Positions 32,519-42,670 of a DNA stretch of 64,000 nucleotides are shown here, one piece after another. The notes below the pieces were generated by a model that saw only the letters and a program-made list of their open reading frames with translations, was not told the origin of the DNA and ran no database searches. This DNA is from Cydia pomonella (Eukaryota; Arthropoda; Insecta; Lepidoptera; Tortricidae): assembly GCF_033807575.1 (NCBI RefSeq), contig NC_084717.1, forward strand, positions 3,225,692 through 3,289,691. Direction: 5' to 3'. Positions within the stretch are counted from its first letter, which is position 1; each line of letters begins with the position of its first letter. Position numbers and translations under genes: made by a program.

Positions 32519-33117
32519 GGGTGCGTAGCCAACGTGCCAATCGTTTACGATCCGTAGCGAACGAAACGCAACTGTCACTGTCGCACTAATATGGAAGAGT
32601 GATAGAGAGATATGACTACGCTCTGCTACGGAGCGTTAAGAGGAATTCCTAGTTGCGATTTTTCCATACAAACGCTCTCGACTGTTTCCTCCCTAGATTT
32701 TTAACCTACAGCAATGTTTTTTTCAAATAAGATCAGTATTATCAATATCTGTGCCGCTGTTTTCTTTTTTGGATTATTTTGAAGAAACTTACAGCGCATC
32801 GAAAATCCAAAAACGGCTCAATTAAAGTGGTTGCAAAAAAGGTGCAGTATTCGAATATGACAACAAATATCCTAAAAATCAAAACGGCGGTTTAGATTAT
32901 TTCTTCATCTTGCAGTTTTCGAAATTTCATAATGATTGGTTGCGTTTTGGAGGAGGAAACAGTCGAGAGCGTAACCTCGATTTTTTAATGTTTTGCGCGG
33001 GAATTTTGGTTCCAGCGCGACAGAAACATAGCTTCGAATTTTCGAGATTTGAAAAGTTACTCAGCTAGGAATTGCTCGCTGCATGCAATTAACGATTGGC
33101 ATGTTGGCTAAGCACCC
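32519..33117. repeat. 0.6-kb foldback element
   Basis: Ends GGGTGCGTAGCCAACGTGCC and TTGGCATGTTGGCTAAGCACCC are imperfect inverted repeats. Inside, ACGCTCTCGACTGTTTCCTCC (about 32672) and its inverse (about 32952) form a second perfect arm pair. No ORF of note. Confidence 0.65.
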
Positions 33118-33119
33118 AG

Positions 33120-33720
33120 GTCAGAATCGCTTTTTATGCAGGATATATCGTGAAAGGGTTTCAGTTTCATTGTTTTGTTTTGACTCCTTGAGTTCGAATC
33201 GGAACACGTGAATAGTTTTCGAACGAAAGTGGCTTTGCTGTTGCAGTTCAAGCCCATAGTGCAAAAAGCTATAACGATTTACAGGGCTCAGTAAAATACC
33301 CTATAAAATCATGTTTTGTCAGATTTTTTTGGACTAGGAGGCGATGAGGCTTGAAAGCCGTTAAGCAAGGGCGTGACCAGCCAGTCAACTGGGTGGAAGG
33401 GGGGGGGGGGGGGTGGTTTGGGGCAAGGCAACACAACACACATTTGTAAATACATACACAGGCTAAAATGAAAATTATTACTTATTCTAAAAATAATGAA
33501 ACATTGGTCTGCTATTAGGGACGGTATATAATTATTGACGTTCGGCATGAACACGCAATTGAAAATTATCTCAAATATTTCAAACACCTATAAAATTGAA
33601 TAATATAGTTTTACAATAAAATATATTTAACTTGAACTTCTTGGTGCATTATTAAAAATAAATTATTCCCTTTGAAGTAAAAGGTATCGGCTATTACTCC
33701 CTGCTCAACAGAATTATGAA
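33120..33720. other. No gene seen; 18-base poly-G run
   Basis: A G run near 33397-33414 is the only striking feature. The 92-codon minus-strand ORF across it (Pro-rich from the C run) is not a gene. Confidence 0.5.
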
Positions 33721-33726
33721 TTATAT

Positions 33727-33865
33727 CTGAATGATGTCATTTACTTATTGTGCGTCTCGAGCCAAACATGTACGGACAAGTACGATCGAAATGGACGATA
33801 ACTAACTGACATCAATGACATCATATTAAATCATTCTTATGTCAGTGTACGTTCGAATTGGCCTG
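33727..33865. repeat. MITE, sister of 9771-9925
   Basis: The right end GTGTACGTTCGAATTGGCCTG matches the element at 9771-9925. The left end is less clear (ATGATGTCAT). Confidence 0.55.
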
Positions 33866-34483
33866 TTAATTTCTAAACTGCGTTTTTACCTACATACTAA
33901 CATAAGTATTTGTAATAACTTATATTTTTTGCTGAATCCTATTAATATGCGGCGCTGAGAGCACAAGTTAATTATCATTACATTACATTTGACTTTGATG
34001 TCACCAGTGTCATGTTTTTGAGGTGTTGACAATTTGGGAAAACGTGTCTCGCATTCTTAACGCGTGTTTGTTTCGTTACTTATTCATTATTATTCAATAA
34101 TTATTGTTTAATGTCTATACTGTACACATATTTATGATTTGCGAATGCTTCACATTTTAAGTTTATCAAATGTTCTGAAAGTTTCGAATTTGTATGAAAA
34201 ATTTGATTTGTTGAAAATAACAGTTATTATATGTCACTACCCTAATTTACCGTCATATGCGGAGAAGCATATTGCATAGCGGAAGAAATGCCACCTCTTT
34301 ATTAAATTGTTTATTAATCTAAACATTTGATTGAATAATAATTACCCATGAATGGGCTCTAGCTGGTGTATTACATAACATCAAATTTGTCTAAAAGGGC
34401 CTCTGCGCGGTTGGCTTCGGCCCCACGCATGCTTCCCAAAGATCCTGGACCCCATGGTCCCGAGATATGGAAATACATACAAA

Positions 34484-34610
34484 TAATAATAACAAAATGT
34501 TTATTACACACTACAAAAAAAATGGTTCAAAGTACGAAAAGGTAATAAATATGTAGGTAAAAACAAGCGGACTTATCGCTAAACAGCGATCTCATTCAGA
34601 CAACTTAATA
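34484..34610 (-). mobile_element. LINE 3' UTR fragment with TTA-rich tail
   Basis: On the minus strand GAGATCGCTGTTTAGCGATA and AAGTCCGCTTG precede GTGTAATAAACATTTTG and TTATTATTATT. I recognise the GCGATAAGTCCGC motif as typical of moth LINE 3' UTRs. No coding remnant was found next to it. Confidence 0.55.
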
Positions 34611-35100
34611 AGGAGTATTATGCAGTTTTGTACTAATTACAATTTAAGTGCAGGTCTTACTTTACTACATTGCCAGAATCTATTTATATTCCTAACTACT
34701 TCCCCACTATATAATACATATGTAGGACAATTTTTTTACACAAATTAGCATAGGTTTTCCCTGTCTCCAGTTTTATTCTTTGAGATTTGGCTTAAATTTC
34801 ATACAATTGAAAAAAAAAACTAGAATGTGCACAATTCTAGGGATTGACAGGAAAGCATATGCTGGCGCTATCTGTAAAATACTTCGACTTGACAACCTCA
34901 TTCTCATTTCAATGACCATTCATAAGTTCTTATTTTAGTACGTATGTATTGATATTTCTATCTCTCTTTCTCACATAGTATTACAATAGTTTGACTAGTT
35001 CATCTCTCTGGCATCACTCCAAAACAGTTCATTCAATCAATTCAATTGGCATCGCGTGGTAGACGTGAACTTGCAAGCACTTGCCAAACGTACTATTGAA

Positions 35101-35244
35101 ACCAGGGCTATAACCGCGAAAATCGAAGTTCATCAATTGCGGGAATTTTTCTCTGTCACTCTAATTACGTCTTGTAGTGAGAGTAAAAGAGAAAGATCCC
35201 ATTTGCGAATTTCGGTTATCGCGGTAGCTGGGGGCCTACCTGGT
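35101..35244. repeat. MITE with CCAGGGCTATAACCGCG ends
   Basis: Left ACCAGGGCTATAACCGCGAA and right TTCGGTTATCGCGGTAGCTG are inverted, followed by GGGGCCTACCTGGT. The short ORF across it is incidental. Confidence 0.6.
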
Positions 35245-35334
35245 CAATGTTAGAGTGAGGACTGGTGCGTCGCGTTGTTTCGTCGCAAGTCGCAGCGTCA
35301 ACGTTGCGTCGTTTTACATACCTGTATTTTTTTA

Positions 35335-35412
35335 TAAGTATGACATTATTACACAAATTGACTAAGTCCCGTAAGCTGAATAAGCGTTGTGGCTACTTAT
35401 ACAACGATGTAT
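35335..35412 (-). repeat. Type A SINE tail fragment
   Basis: ACACAAATTGACTAAGTCCC and ACAACGATGTATATAAT match the 3' part of the SINE at 2597-3012. Confidence 0.6.
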
Positions 35413-35430
35413 ATAATGTTGGCCTTTGTA

Positions 35431-35766
35431 TGGACGGTTTACCGATTTGGACGATCAGCCCCTATAAAAAAAAATTATGTGTAAAAAAAATTTTTCTTTT
35501 ACTTTTTCCTAATCAAAACACGATACTGAATATACCCTTAAACAGATCCCCACTATTTTTGTCACACCTTGTATTTAAATCATTTTTTGTAACACTATCC
35601 ACATGAAATTGTCTAAAAACATTTTTTTGTAATGTTTAAAATTATGTGCAAAAAAAATGTTTTCTTTTACTTTTTCCTAACCAGAACATGATACTGAATA
35701 TACCCTAAAACGGATCCCCACTATTTTTGTCACACCTTGTATTTAAATCATTTTTTGTAACACTAT
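35431..35766. repeat. 168-bp tandem duplication, second unit split by a transposon
   Basis: Two units repeat at 168-bp spacing (GTAACACTAT at 35589 and 35757). Each holds CACTATTTTTGTCACACCTT and TTTCTTTTACTTTTTCCTAA. The rest of the second unit resumes at 39273 (TATCCACATC, AAATTGTCTAAAAACATTTT). The first unit therefore preserves the unoccupied target of the transposon. Confidence 0.85.
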
Positions 35767-36223
35767 TAGGGGCATTTCACGCCAAGCGGGCAGCGAAAAA
35801 CATGTCAGGTCATAGAATTTGTTGAAATTTGCAGCATTTATACTTCTCGTCATCCTAAATCGATGTACATTTTTAGTTTTTTTTTATTCGACGCTGTTTC
35901 CGGTTTAGAAGCATTTAAAAATTTAAGGAAATTTGAGGACTGGATTTTTCAAAAGCTGTTTCCGATATTACCGAATAAAATCAAAAATATGGTTTGTGAG
36001 GTTTCTCATAGAATATAAGCTGTTATTTTTTACAGTTATAATAACTTTGAAATTTATTATTTTTTTCATACAAAAAACCGGAAGTAAATTTTTAATATTA
36101 ATTTTTGGCTAAGTTTGGTATTTTTAAAAAAATAATTTTTTATCTTAAAACGTAGCTTGTAGTTCATAGAAATGACATGAAAAGTTTGAGAATGGGATTC
36201 GCAATAGTTTCAAAGACACAGGA
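35767..36223 (+). repeat. Left terminal inverted repeat, 457 bp
   Basis: Runs from TAGGGGCATTTC to AGACACAGGA and pairs over its full length with 38816-39272. AT-rich inside with CCGGTTTAGAAGC and AAACCGGAAGTAAAT. Confidence 0.92.
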
Positions 36224-36406
36224 TTTTTTAGGTTAATCAGCGTACAGGCAAACGATTTATAAAAATGCTTAATCGTCAATATAAATGTTTTTTTTTTTTT
36301 CAATTGAGTTATACCTTAAGTATATGTATGTATGATACCTATATAGTAGTTATTGTTTACTTTTTAAAGGGTTAATGAAACAGGTTAAGTAATAACAAAA
36401 TATATT

Positions 36407-38470
36407 TTATTTTGACACTTTCACAATTTTGAAATTCTCACTGTAACTTGTTCGTCTCACGATGAGATCATCATTGATTGTTGGTATAAAAGCGTGATAC
36501 TTTTTTGTACCCGGAATAGTCACAGCAGATTCAAATCGTTGTTGCAGAAATTCTCTTTGTGTTTGCAGATCTTCCTTAGAACTGTATAACACAACTGTTT
36601 CAGTTAGAGCAGATTTTGCCCATTCGTATAATCTTTCAGGAGTTGTAATTGCCTTACTCGCTGGTAACTGCAGGCTTGCTCGGGTTGCTAACCTTTTTAA
36701 ATTTCCACCAACGCCATCGCATGCCCCTTTTCCATGAGCGGTGGCATGAAAATGAATTTCAACTTCACTGTCGAAATCTTCTTTATAGTGGCATAGATTT
36801 ATAAAATTAAAACGGTTTTTAAAATGTTGCGAAGCTCCGTCTGTACTGTATATAATTTTCTTTACTATTAGTCCTTTATTTAAAAGATACTGGTGTAATT
36901 GTTTTTGAAATTCATAAAATGTTGCCGTGTCGTGTTTTAGATCGTTGGAAATCATGACAATACTTTCATGTTTTGTTTGATTTCCCTCCCTGTAGTAATA
37001 CACCGATGTCAAAATTGTGGCTTGTTCATTATTCCAATGGTAAGATTGGACTGCGTCTTGAATGACAAAGCTATAATTTTCCGCGAAATCACATTGAACA
37101 AGAATTTCTCTTTCGGCAAGAGTATCCTTCAGTGTTTTAAAATAAGACGATTGCTGTTCAGCAATATATGCATGCGGCTTCAAAACATCCAAACTTTGGC
37201 ATAAGTTATCAACAAAATCGTCCGCCGGAAGAATTTGTGTGGTTATCGTGTAACGATCTGTACCTATCCATTGCTCAAACTGCACACTTGTAATTTGATT
37301 GTCGTCGAAAACTGTTTTCAAATGTTCGCGGATCTGATTAGGGCCTGGGCATGACGCACAACGTTCGTTGGTGGTAGATTTTGATGTCGTTAAATGACAT
37401 ATAGGTTTTGGGTTTGGGCACATCATCATTCGTAGGCAATCTTTATAGGATGTTAGGTGCATATTGGTTCCTGATGTGAGCGAATCGATATCTCCTCCAC
37501 TCAACATCAACTTGGCGTTTTGATGATAAGTACATACGCAAACAAGATGAGTGCCAGAGTCTCCGGCAAGAATACATTGTTTGGGTCGCAATGTGTAAAA
37601 TTTAGTTAGACCTATTTTGACGTCGGGATACTCTTTTTTAAATACTTGATACAGTTCTTCAATGTTATTCAAAATTAATTGTTTTTGGATGTGAGACCTG
37701 GTACCGTCGCTTAATTTGACTGAAACAAAATCTTTTTTACCAGGCAGAATACGGCTAACATCTTCTCGAAGATAGAAACTTCTTACAAGATTTTCTATTT
37801 CCACGGGTAGCTTGTTAGTTCCGCTTCGAGGATTAGGAGTTGTTAACACACCATGTTGATCGACCAGATGTTTTGCCTTGTTGGTTTGCCGTCTCGATGC
37901 TCCAAATTCTTCTGCCAGTCTGTTAGCGCTCCAAGATTTCGGTGCAATAGTCAGAATTAAAGTTTTTGTAGACGCCGACCTGGATGGATCATTAAACTTT
38001 TCCTTTAATTGTTTTAAAATTTCGTAATCGTCTGTGTTATCTGTTTGCGACGATTTATTATTGTGCTTTTCCTCAGGAATAAACAATTCGTCTTTGACAG
38101 TCTGGGAACATTCACTTGATGTGACGCTACTCTGTGATAGCACAGGATCTGTGCCAATTTCTGGAGGAGTTTCGGTTGAAAGGCGTTTCCTGCAATGTTC
38201 ACAAACATAAGCAGCTGATGAAACTCTCCATTTTGTAGCTAATCCCATTGAAATCTTCCGAAGATTTTTTGTCTTACGATGAACTGGCAAGTGGAATGGA
38301 TTGAAACATTGATTACCGTAGTAATTCATAATATAAAAAATCACTAAATATACTGGGATGAACACAATAACATGTATCGCAACACAAAATAATATTAACT
38401 TAATTAAACGGCACTCAATCATAAAAACGCACTGTTCGCAAAGCGGCACAAGCGTCAGCGTCACTGACAT
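36407..38470 (-). CDS. Putative DDE-type transposase, family not recognised (687 aa)
   Basis: The ORF is uninterrupted. The first ATG (38470) adds a hydrophobic stretch (residues 20-47) that is unusual for a nuclear transposase. I prefer the ATG at 38329 (residue 48), which starts MNYYGNQCFNPFHLPVH and gives 640 aa. In order: an N-terminal Cys motif ending YVCEHCRKRL, an acidic/Ser-rich linker, a probable helix-turn-helix (SWSANRLAEEFGASRRQTNK), a Cys/His-rich middle (LVCVCTYHQNAKLML, NERCASCPG), then a likely RNase H fold. In the fold, candidate metal ligands are D in VQCDFAENYS, D in IIYSTDGASQHF, and a D 40 residues later in HGKGACDGVGGNLKR. Basic text and a Phe/Tyr-rich end follow. AATAAA overlaps the stop on the minus strand. 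It lies alone between long TIRs, so it most likely mobilises this element. The triad is my inference. A domesticated or non-DDE role is possible but less likely. Confidence 0.8.
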   Translation of the reverse strand: MSVTLTLVPLCEQCVFMIECRLIKLILFCVAIHVIVFIPVYLVIFYIMNYYGNQCFNPFHLPVHRKTKNLRKISMGLATKWRVSSAAYVCEHCRKRLSTETPPEIGTDPVLSQSSVTSSECSQTVKDELFIPEEKHNNKSSQTDNTDDYEILKQLKEKFNDPSRSASTKTLILTIAPKSWSANRLAEEFGASRRQTNKAKHLVDQHGVLTTPNPRSGTNKLPVEIENLVRSFYLREDVSRILPGKKDFVSVKLSDGTRSHIQKQLILNNIEELYQVFKKEYPDVKIGLTKFYTLRPKQCILAGDSGTHLVCVCTYHQNAKLMLSGGDIDSLTSGTNMHLTSYKDCLRMMMCPNPKPICHLTTSKSTTNERCASCPGPNQIREHLKTVFDDNQITSVQFEQWIGTDRYTITTQILPADDFVDNLCQSLDVLKPHAYIAEQQSSYFKTLKDTLAEREILVQCDFAENYSFVIQDAVQSYHWNNEQATILTSVYYYREGNQTKHESIVMISNDLKHDTATFYEFQKQLHQYLLNKGLIVKKIIYSTDGASQHFKNRFNFINLCHYKEDFDSEVEIHFHATAHGKGACDGVGGNLKRLATRASLQLPASKAITTPERLYEWAKSALTETVVLYSSKEDLQTQREFLQQRFESAVTIPGTKKYHAFIPTINDDLIVRRTSYSENFKIVKVSK

Positions 38471-38815
38471 AAATAACCGTTAAAACCAATCAAATAAGTC
38501 GTTATAATCTGTCTCACTCTTGCTTTTAACGGCGAGTCCTATGAAGAACTAAGTAATATTTAAAATAGATAAGAGATGGCGTTAGTGGTCACGTTTTAAT
38601 TAATTGATGTTAGTAAATTTAAATATTCTTTAACTTTAAAATTATTAGAATATTGCACATGGATGTATATTATTTACATATATTTACTATATTTAATGTT
38701 TATGTGATGTGTATTCGAAGATATGTATATCACTATCATACTTTAAAACGCAAACCGCTACGCAACCCAAGGAACCGCCAGTACGGCGCTCTGACCGGCA
38801 CCTTTGTACTTATGT

Positions 38816-39272
38816 TCCTGTGTCTTTGAAACTATTGCGAATCCCATTCTCAAACTTTTCATGTCATTTCTATGAACTACAAGCTACGTTTTAAGATAAA
38901 AAAATATTCTTTTAAAAATACCGAACTTAGTCAAAAATTAATATTAAAAATTTACTTCCGGTTTTTTGTATGGTAAAAATAATAAATTTCAAAGTTATTA
39001 TAACTGTAAAAAATAACAGCTTATATTCTATGAGAAACCTCACAAACCATATTTTTGATTTTATTCGGTAATATCGGAAACAGCTTTTGAAAAATACAGT
39101 CCTCAAATTTCCTTAAATTTTTAAATGCTTCTAAACCGGAAACAGCGTTGAATAAAAAAAAACTAAGAATGTACATCGATTTAGGATGACGAGAAGTATA
39201 AATGCTGCAAATTTCAACAAATTCTATAACCTGACATGTTTTTCGCTGCCCGCTTGGCGTGAAATGCCCCTA
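38816..39272 (-). repeat. Right terminal inverted repeat, 457 bp
   Basis: Inverse of 35767-36223, from TCCTGTGTCTTTGAAAC to GAAATGCCCCTA. The outermost 45 bases match the left copy almost perfectly. Confidence 0.92.
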
Positions 39273-39368
39273 TATCCACATCAAATTGTCTAAAAACATT
39301 TTTTTATGATGTTTATATCAAGGTAGGAAAATGTGGACTATGTTTGTGTGGGGAAGCGGTCGTCCACT

Positions 39369-39534
39369 AGAGTCGGACCAACCTAAGTTGGCAGCGATTT
39401 TGATAGCCCAGACTGTGCAAGTGTTAAGTAAACGTCATAATTTCATAGATGGTTTGACGTTTAGAATAACACTGGCAATATCTGGGCTTTCAAAATCGCT
39501 GCCACATTATCTTGGTTTGACTCTATCCTCATGA
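39369..39534. repeat. MITE with AGAGTCGGACC / GGTTTGACTCT ends
   Basis: Left arm contains AAGTTGGCAGCGATTTTGAT and GCCCAGA. Right arm contains TCTGGGCTTTCAAAATCGCTG. Partial copies lie at 1545-1640 and 43633-43682. Confidence 0.75.
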
Positions 39535-40060
39535 TAGTAAATCCCCTCACGCAACAATGTAACAACCTGTCCACTTCTGTATCAACTTACCCCCATCAAA
39601 TAAATAAACATGTATCTGATATCGTCTATTCAACATTAATCTCACAGAATTATATTTGTCGACATTAAGTATTCCGCTACCTATTACATTACAACTGTTT
39701 TTACTTTTAACTTCATATCTTAAACAAGTCTCCATTTAAAAATCAACCTTATGTAGTATCCATTACGACTCAATTTAAATGGTGCTTTTAAGAAGATACG
39801 AGGTTTGGAAAGTTGGCTGTACATTATCGTAGTAATAAATACACAGTCGATAGCTTTCAAGGCACTGCCCCTAACAATTTATAGTCTCATACCTAATTCC
39901 ACTGCTATCTCAAATAGGATCGTTTGGAAAATTATGAATACAACATTGACGCGTTTTACTGATCTATTACAGATCTTATGTCTATATGAAGAAGGTTTAG
40001 CAATGGTCAGTTTTAACTGTTGTGATAATAAATGTTTGTTGTAGTTGTGCTTGCACACAA
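39535..40060. other. No gene seen
   Basis: Short ORFs of 62-79 codons without family features. Confidence 0.45.
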
Positions 40061-40064
40061 CACA

Positions 40065-40685
40065 AAAAGCTCAAATACGGCGTTCTATGAAAAAAAGATT
40101 TTGCATTGGCAGATTAATCTTTGTTTTCCTAAGATGTATTTAAGAAGTGGGTACACCCAGATTATCGATTTCATTGTCGTTAGTGTTGGCGACATCTGAA
40201 GAGAATAATTATTAAGGTTGGGGTTCTAAGTCAAGTTTGGTATCATTTTCAACTAAATCAAAGATGTATCTAGACATAGATTTCATCTAAATCGGTTCAG
40301 CGGTTATTAATTCCCCATACAAAATTCCACCTCCCTTTTTATACCCTTAAGGGATGATTTTTAGAAAAAAATCTTCCCCGGGACTCAAACTATCTCTATC
40401 TGTACCAAATTTTAACTAGATCGGTTCAGCAGTTTAAGCGTAAAGAGGAATTAAAAAGAAGTTTTTTTTTTATATTTCATGTTTTTACATCAGAATGGTG
40501 TCAAACAATACCAAACTTGGCCTAGTAGCTTAAATGATATAGATATCAAGATAAAGTTGAGAGCCTTCTCTAACTAAAAATTTACATCAAAAATCTTGGC
40601 GGCCCCACTTCTTAAATCCATTCTTGGGTCCTAAGGACCAATCCCGCCAAAGGTAATCTTTGTTTCACGAAATGCCGTATTTTAT
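40065..40685. repeat. Foldback-ended repeat with ATCGGTTCAGC motif
   Basis: Ends AAATACGGCGTTCTATGAAA and TTTCACGAAATGCCGTATTTT are imperfect inverted repeats. AATCTTTGTTTTCCTAAG and its partner AGGTAATCTTTGTTTC also recur. Inside, ATCGGTTCAGCGGTTATTAA and GATCGGTTCAGCAGTTTAAG belong to a motif common in arthropod interspersed repeats (also at 62125). Confidence 0.55.
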
Positions 40686-41039
40686 CAGCTACAACTATGA
40701 CTATTGATGGATCGTATGCTTTCGATATTTTTTACAGTTCTCGTATTTATACAAAGTTTTGAGATTCCTTACTTTTCGACGCGGTGGGTCTAAATTATTT
40801 TCGTTGGCTTGTTACTGACCACTCTCACGCTTGTAAAAGTAGAGTGCTGGTTTTCTAGCTTCAGATTATATTTTACACAAGAAAAAGTAAATTTCATCTT
40901 ATACAAAAAGCTCCACTCTGTCACATTTTTGGGGACAAAAAAAAGACAACGATAATAATTTTAACCCGGTTGTTCGTATGATTGTAAACTGTGTTATCTT
41001 TTTATGCGTTCGTCATGCTTAACCTCCTACAGCCCGGTC

Positions 41040-41176
41040 GTACAGTCACGTCTGAAAATATCTGTACGAAAAATGTGCCAAAAATATGTAAACACTAAAT
41101 AATATATGGGTAGTAAAGTCGTGTATACATATTTTTGGCACTTGTTTCGTATCTATATTTTCAGACGTGACCGTAC
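41040..41176. repeat. MITE with GTACAGTCACGTCTGAAAAT ends
   Basis: Left GTACAGTCACGTCTGAAAAT and right ATTTTCAGACGTGACCGTAC are inverted with one mismatch. GTGCCAAAAATATG / CATATTTTTGGCAC extend the arms. Confidence 0.8.
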
Positions 41177-41331
41177 TAGAAAAAAGGGATTTGCTTGTGA
41201 AATTTGAACCTTTAGTGTAGTACATAGTGCTTTATTTGAAAATTGAAGGAAACAAAACAAAAGCAATTCTAATCCGATTGAAAATGATTTAAATTTCTTC
41301 GAACTTACTACGTACTATAGGATAGGTAGGA

Positions 41332-41600
41332 CATGAACAGACATAGGAATCCGTGGGGCAAAATTGTTTGACGAGTAGGGAGTTCCTGTGTCGATAAACT
41401 CAACTATCGATGTTAGTTCTATATACTATTAGTGGTCACTCAAGGGTTGCTTGTAAAAACATGTTTTTATTAAGAGTAAAAAAATAATTAAATAATAACT
41501 AACTAGTATATAGAACTGGCATCGATAGTCGAGTTTATCGATACAGGAACTCCCTACTTGTCAAACAATTTTGCCCCACAGATTCCTATGTCTGTACATG
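41332..41600. repeat. Foldback element with about 90-bp arms
   Basis: CATGAACAGACATAGGAATC, GGGGCAAAATTGTTTGAC and GTCGATAAACTCAACTATCG on the left recur inverted on the right. The loop is about 80 bp. Confidence 0.8.
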
Positions 41601-41604
41601 AACC

Positions 41605-42320
41605 TTAAGGTGACGCATCGCTTATCAATTAGCGGTCCGATTCGAATTTTAGGATATGTTAAAAAAATCCATAGATACGATATGGATTGGTTATGTCAGT
41701 GTCGACATTGTAGTTCACCAAACAATACTTTTTATTTAATATTTAAATTGCTGAGATAAATCAAGATATAATAATTATTTCGTCATAAAGAACTTTCTAC
41801 AGAGAGTATCTTCTTCTTCTTCCTCCTCTCCTGAGGGGTCGGGTGTCCTCACTGTCTTGCGCCAAGTCCTACGATCTTTTGTTGTCTATTGGGGCACCGG
41901 GGCTCTCTTTACTGAAAGCATAAACGTTTATATTCGATTCCATTTATGATCGAATACGTCTTCAATAATCCTCTTAGTGTTATATTCTCCGCAATTTATT
42001 TTCATTTGTATACGCTCACTGTTATAAAACATATTTGATAGATATTGTATTCTACGAAATTTCACGAATGGTAATAAAAATATGGAGTAAAAATGGACAG
42101 TGTGTAATAGCAGTATTTCAAAATACTGGTCAGGAATTATTTATATCCCTTTTTTTCCTCTGTACTTACTCGTATTTTATTATACTTTTATCTACGTAAG
42201 GGCTAAAACATGTATGAGATAATAAACATTGCACAAAACTGTCTATATTATTTTGCAGCTTGTGTTGTTTTGTCAGAGACACAGGAATATATGTCAGATC
42301 AGCTCGATGGTACCATAATA
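41605..42320. other. No gene seen
   Basis: 41815-41900 (CTTCTTCTTCCTCCTCTCC) may be the tail of a diverged SINE or LINE. No coding signal. Confidence 0.4.
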
Positions 42321-42328
42321 TTGCATTG

Positions 42329-42341
42329 TCACCCAACTTAC
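42329..42341. repeat. Left target duplication of the SINE
   Basis: TCACCCAACTTAC, repeated exactly at 42658-42670 across the SINE. Confidence 0.88.
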
Positions 42342-42657
42342 TTCTTCTTCCTCGCGTTGTCCCGGCATTTTGCCACGGCTCATGGGAGCCTGGGGTCCGC
42401 TTGAAAACTAATCCCAAGATTTGGCGTAGGCACTAGTTTTTACGAAAGCGACTGCCATCTGACCTTCCAACCCAGAGGGGTAAACTAGGCCTTGTTGGGA
42501 TTAGTCCAGTTTCCTCACGATGTTTTCCTTCACCGAAAAGCGACTGGTAAATATCAAATGATATTTCTACTTTTAACTCATTGGTACGAGCCAGGGTTTG
42601 AACCCGCGACCTCCGGATTGCAAGTCGCAAGCTCTTACCGCTAGGCCACCAGCGCTT
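42342..42657 (-). mobile_element. Complete tRNA-derived SINE (type B) with 13-bp target duplication
   Basis: On the minus strand: head AGCGCTGGTGGCCTAGCGGT (A box), GAGGTCGCGGGTTCAAACCC (B box), GGCTCGTACCAATGAGTT, a body with GGTGAAGGAAAACATCGTGA and ACTAGTGCCTACGCCAAATC, and a tail with GCGAGGAAGAAGAAG. The flanks TCACCCAACTTAC are identical, so both insertion ends are preserved. The tRNA-like head contains the pol III promoter. It moves only with a LINE's enzyme. Other copies: 17391-17720, 56235-56335 and 61160-61465. Confidence 0.9.
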
Positions 42658-42670
42658 TCACCCAACTTAC

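Larger units (their letters stand above)
35767..39272 (-). mobile_element. Unclassified 3.5-kb DNA transposon with 457-bp TIRs and intact transposase-like ORF
   Basis: Both ends read TAGGGGCATTTCACGCCAAG inward. The left TIR (35767-36223) and right TIR (38816-39272) have the same length, 457 bp, and differ at roughly a dozen positions by eye. The element is flanked by TAT (35764-35766 and 39273-39275). The adjacent tandem unit shows the empty site ACACTATCCACAT, supporting a 3-bp target duplication. The only long ORF is on the minus strand (36407-38470). An element with intact TIRs, target duplication and uninterrupted ORF is structurally autonomous. I cannot place it in a named superfamily. 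A 3-bp duplication is known for CACTA, Zator and PIF/Harbinger elements, but the TIR sequence and ORF do not clearly match any of them. Confidence 0.92.

Noticed and set aside
33309..33587. 92-codon minus-strand ORF with a proline run
   Set aside because: The prolines come from a poly-G/C tract and the rest has no family features.
35265..35606. 113-codon ORF upstream of the transposon
   Set aside because: It runs through a SINE fragment and a tandem duplication, with no domain.
38407..38470. Signal peptide or membrane anchor on the 687-aa protein
   Set aside because: The hydrophobic run disappears if translation begins at 38329, and a membrane location does not fit a protein between long TIRs.
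42590..42657. tRNA-like sequence with good A and B boxes
   Set aside because: It is the head of a SINE that has its own target duplications, and no acceptor stem closes after the B box.
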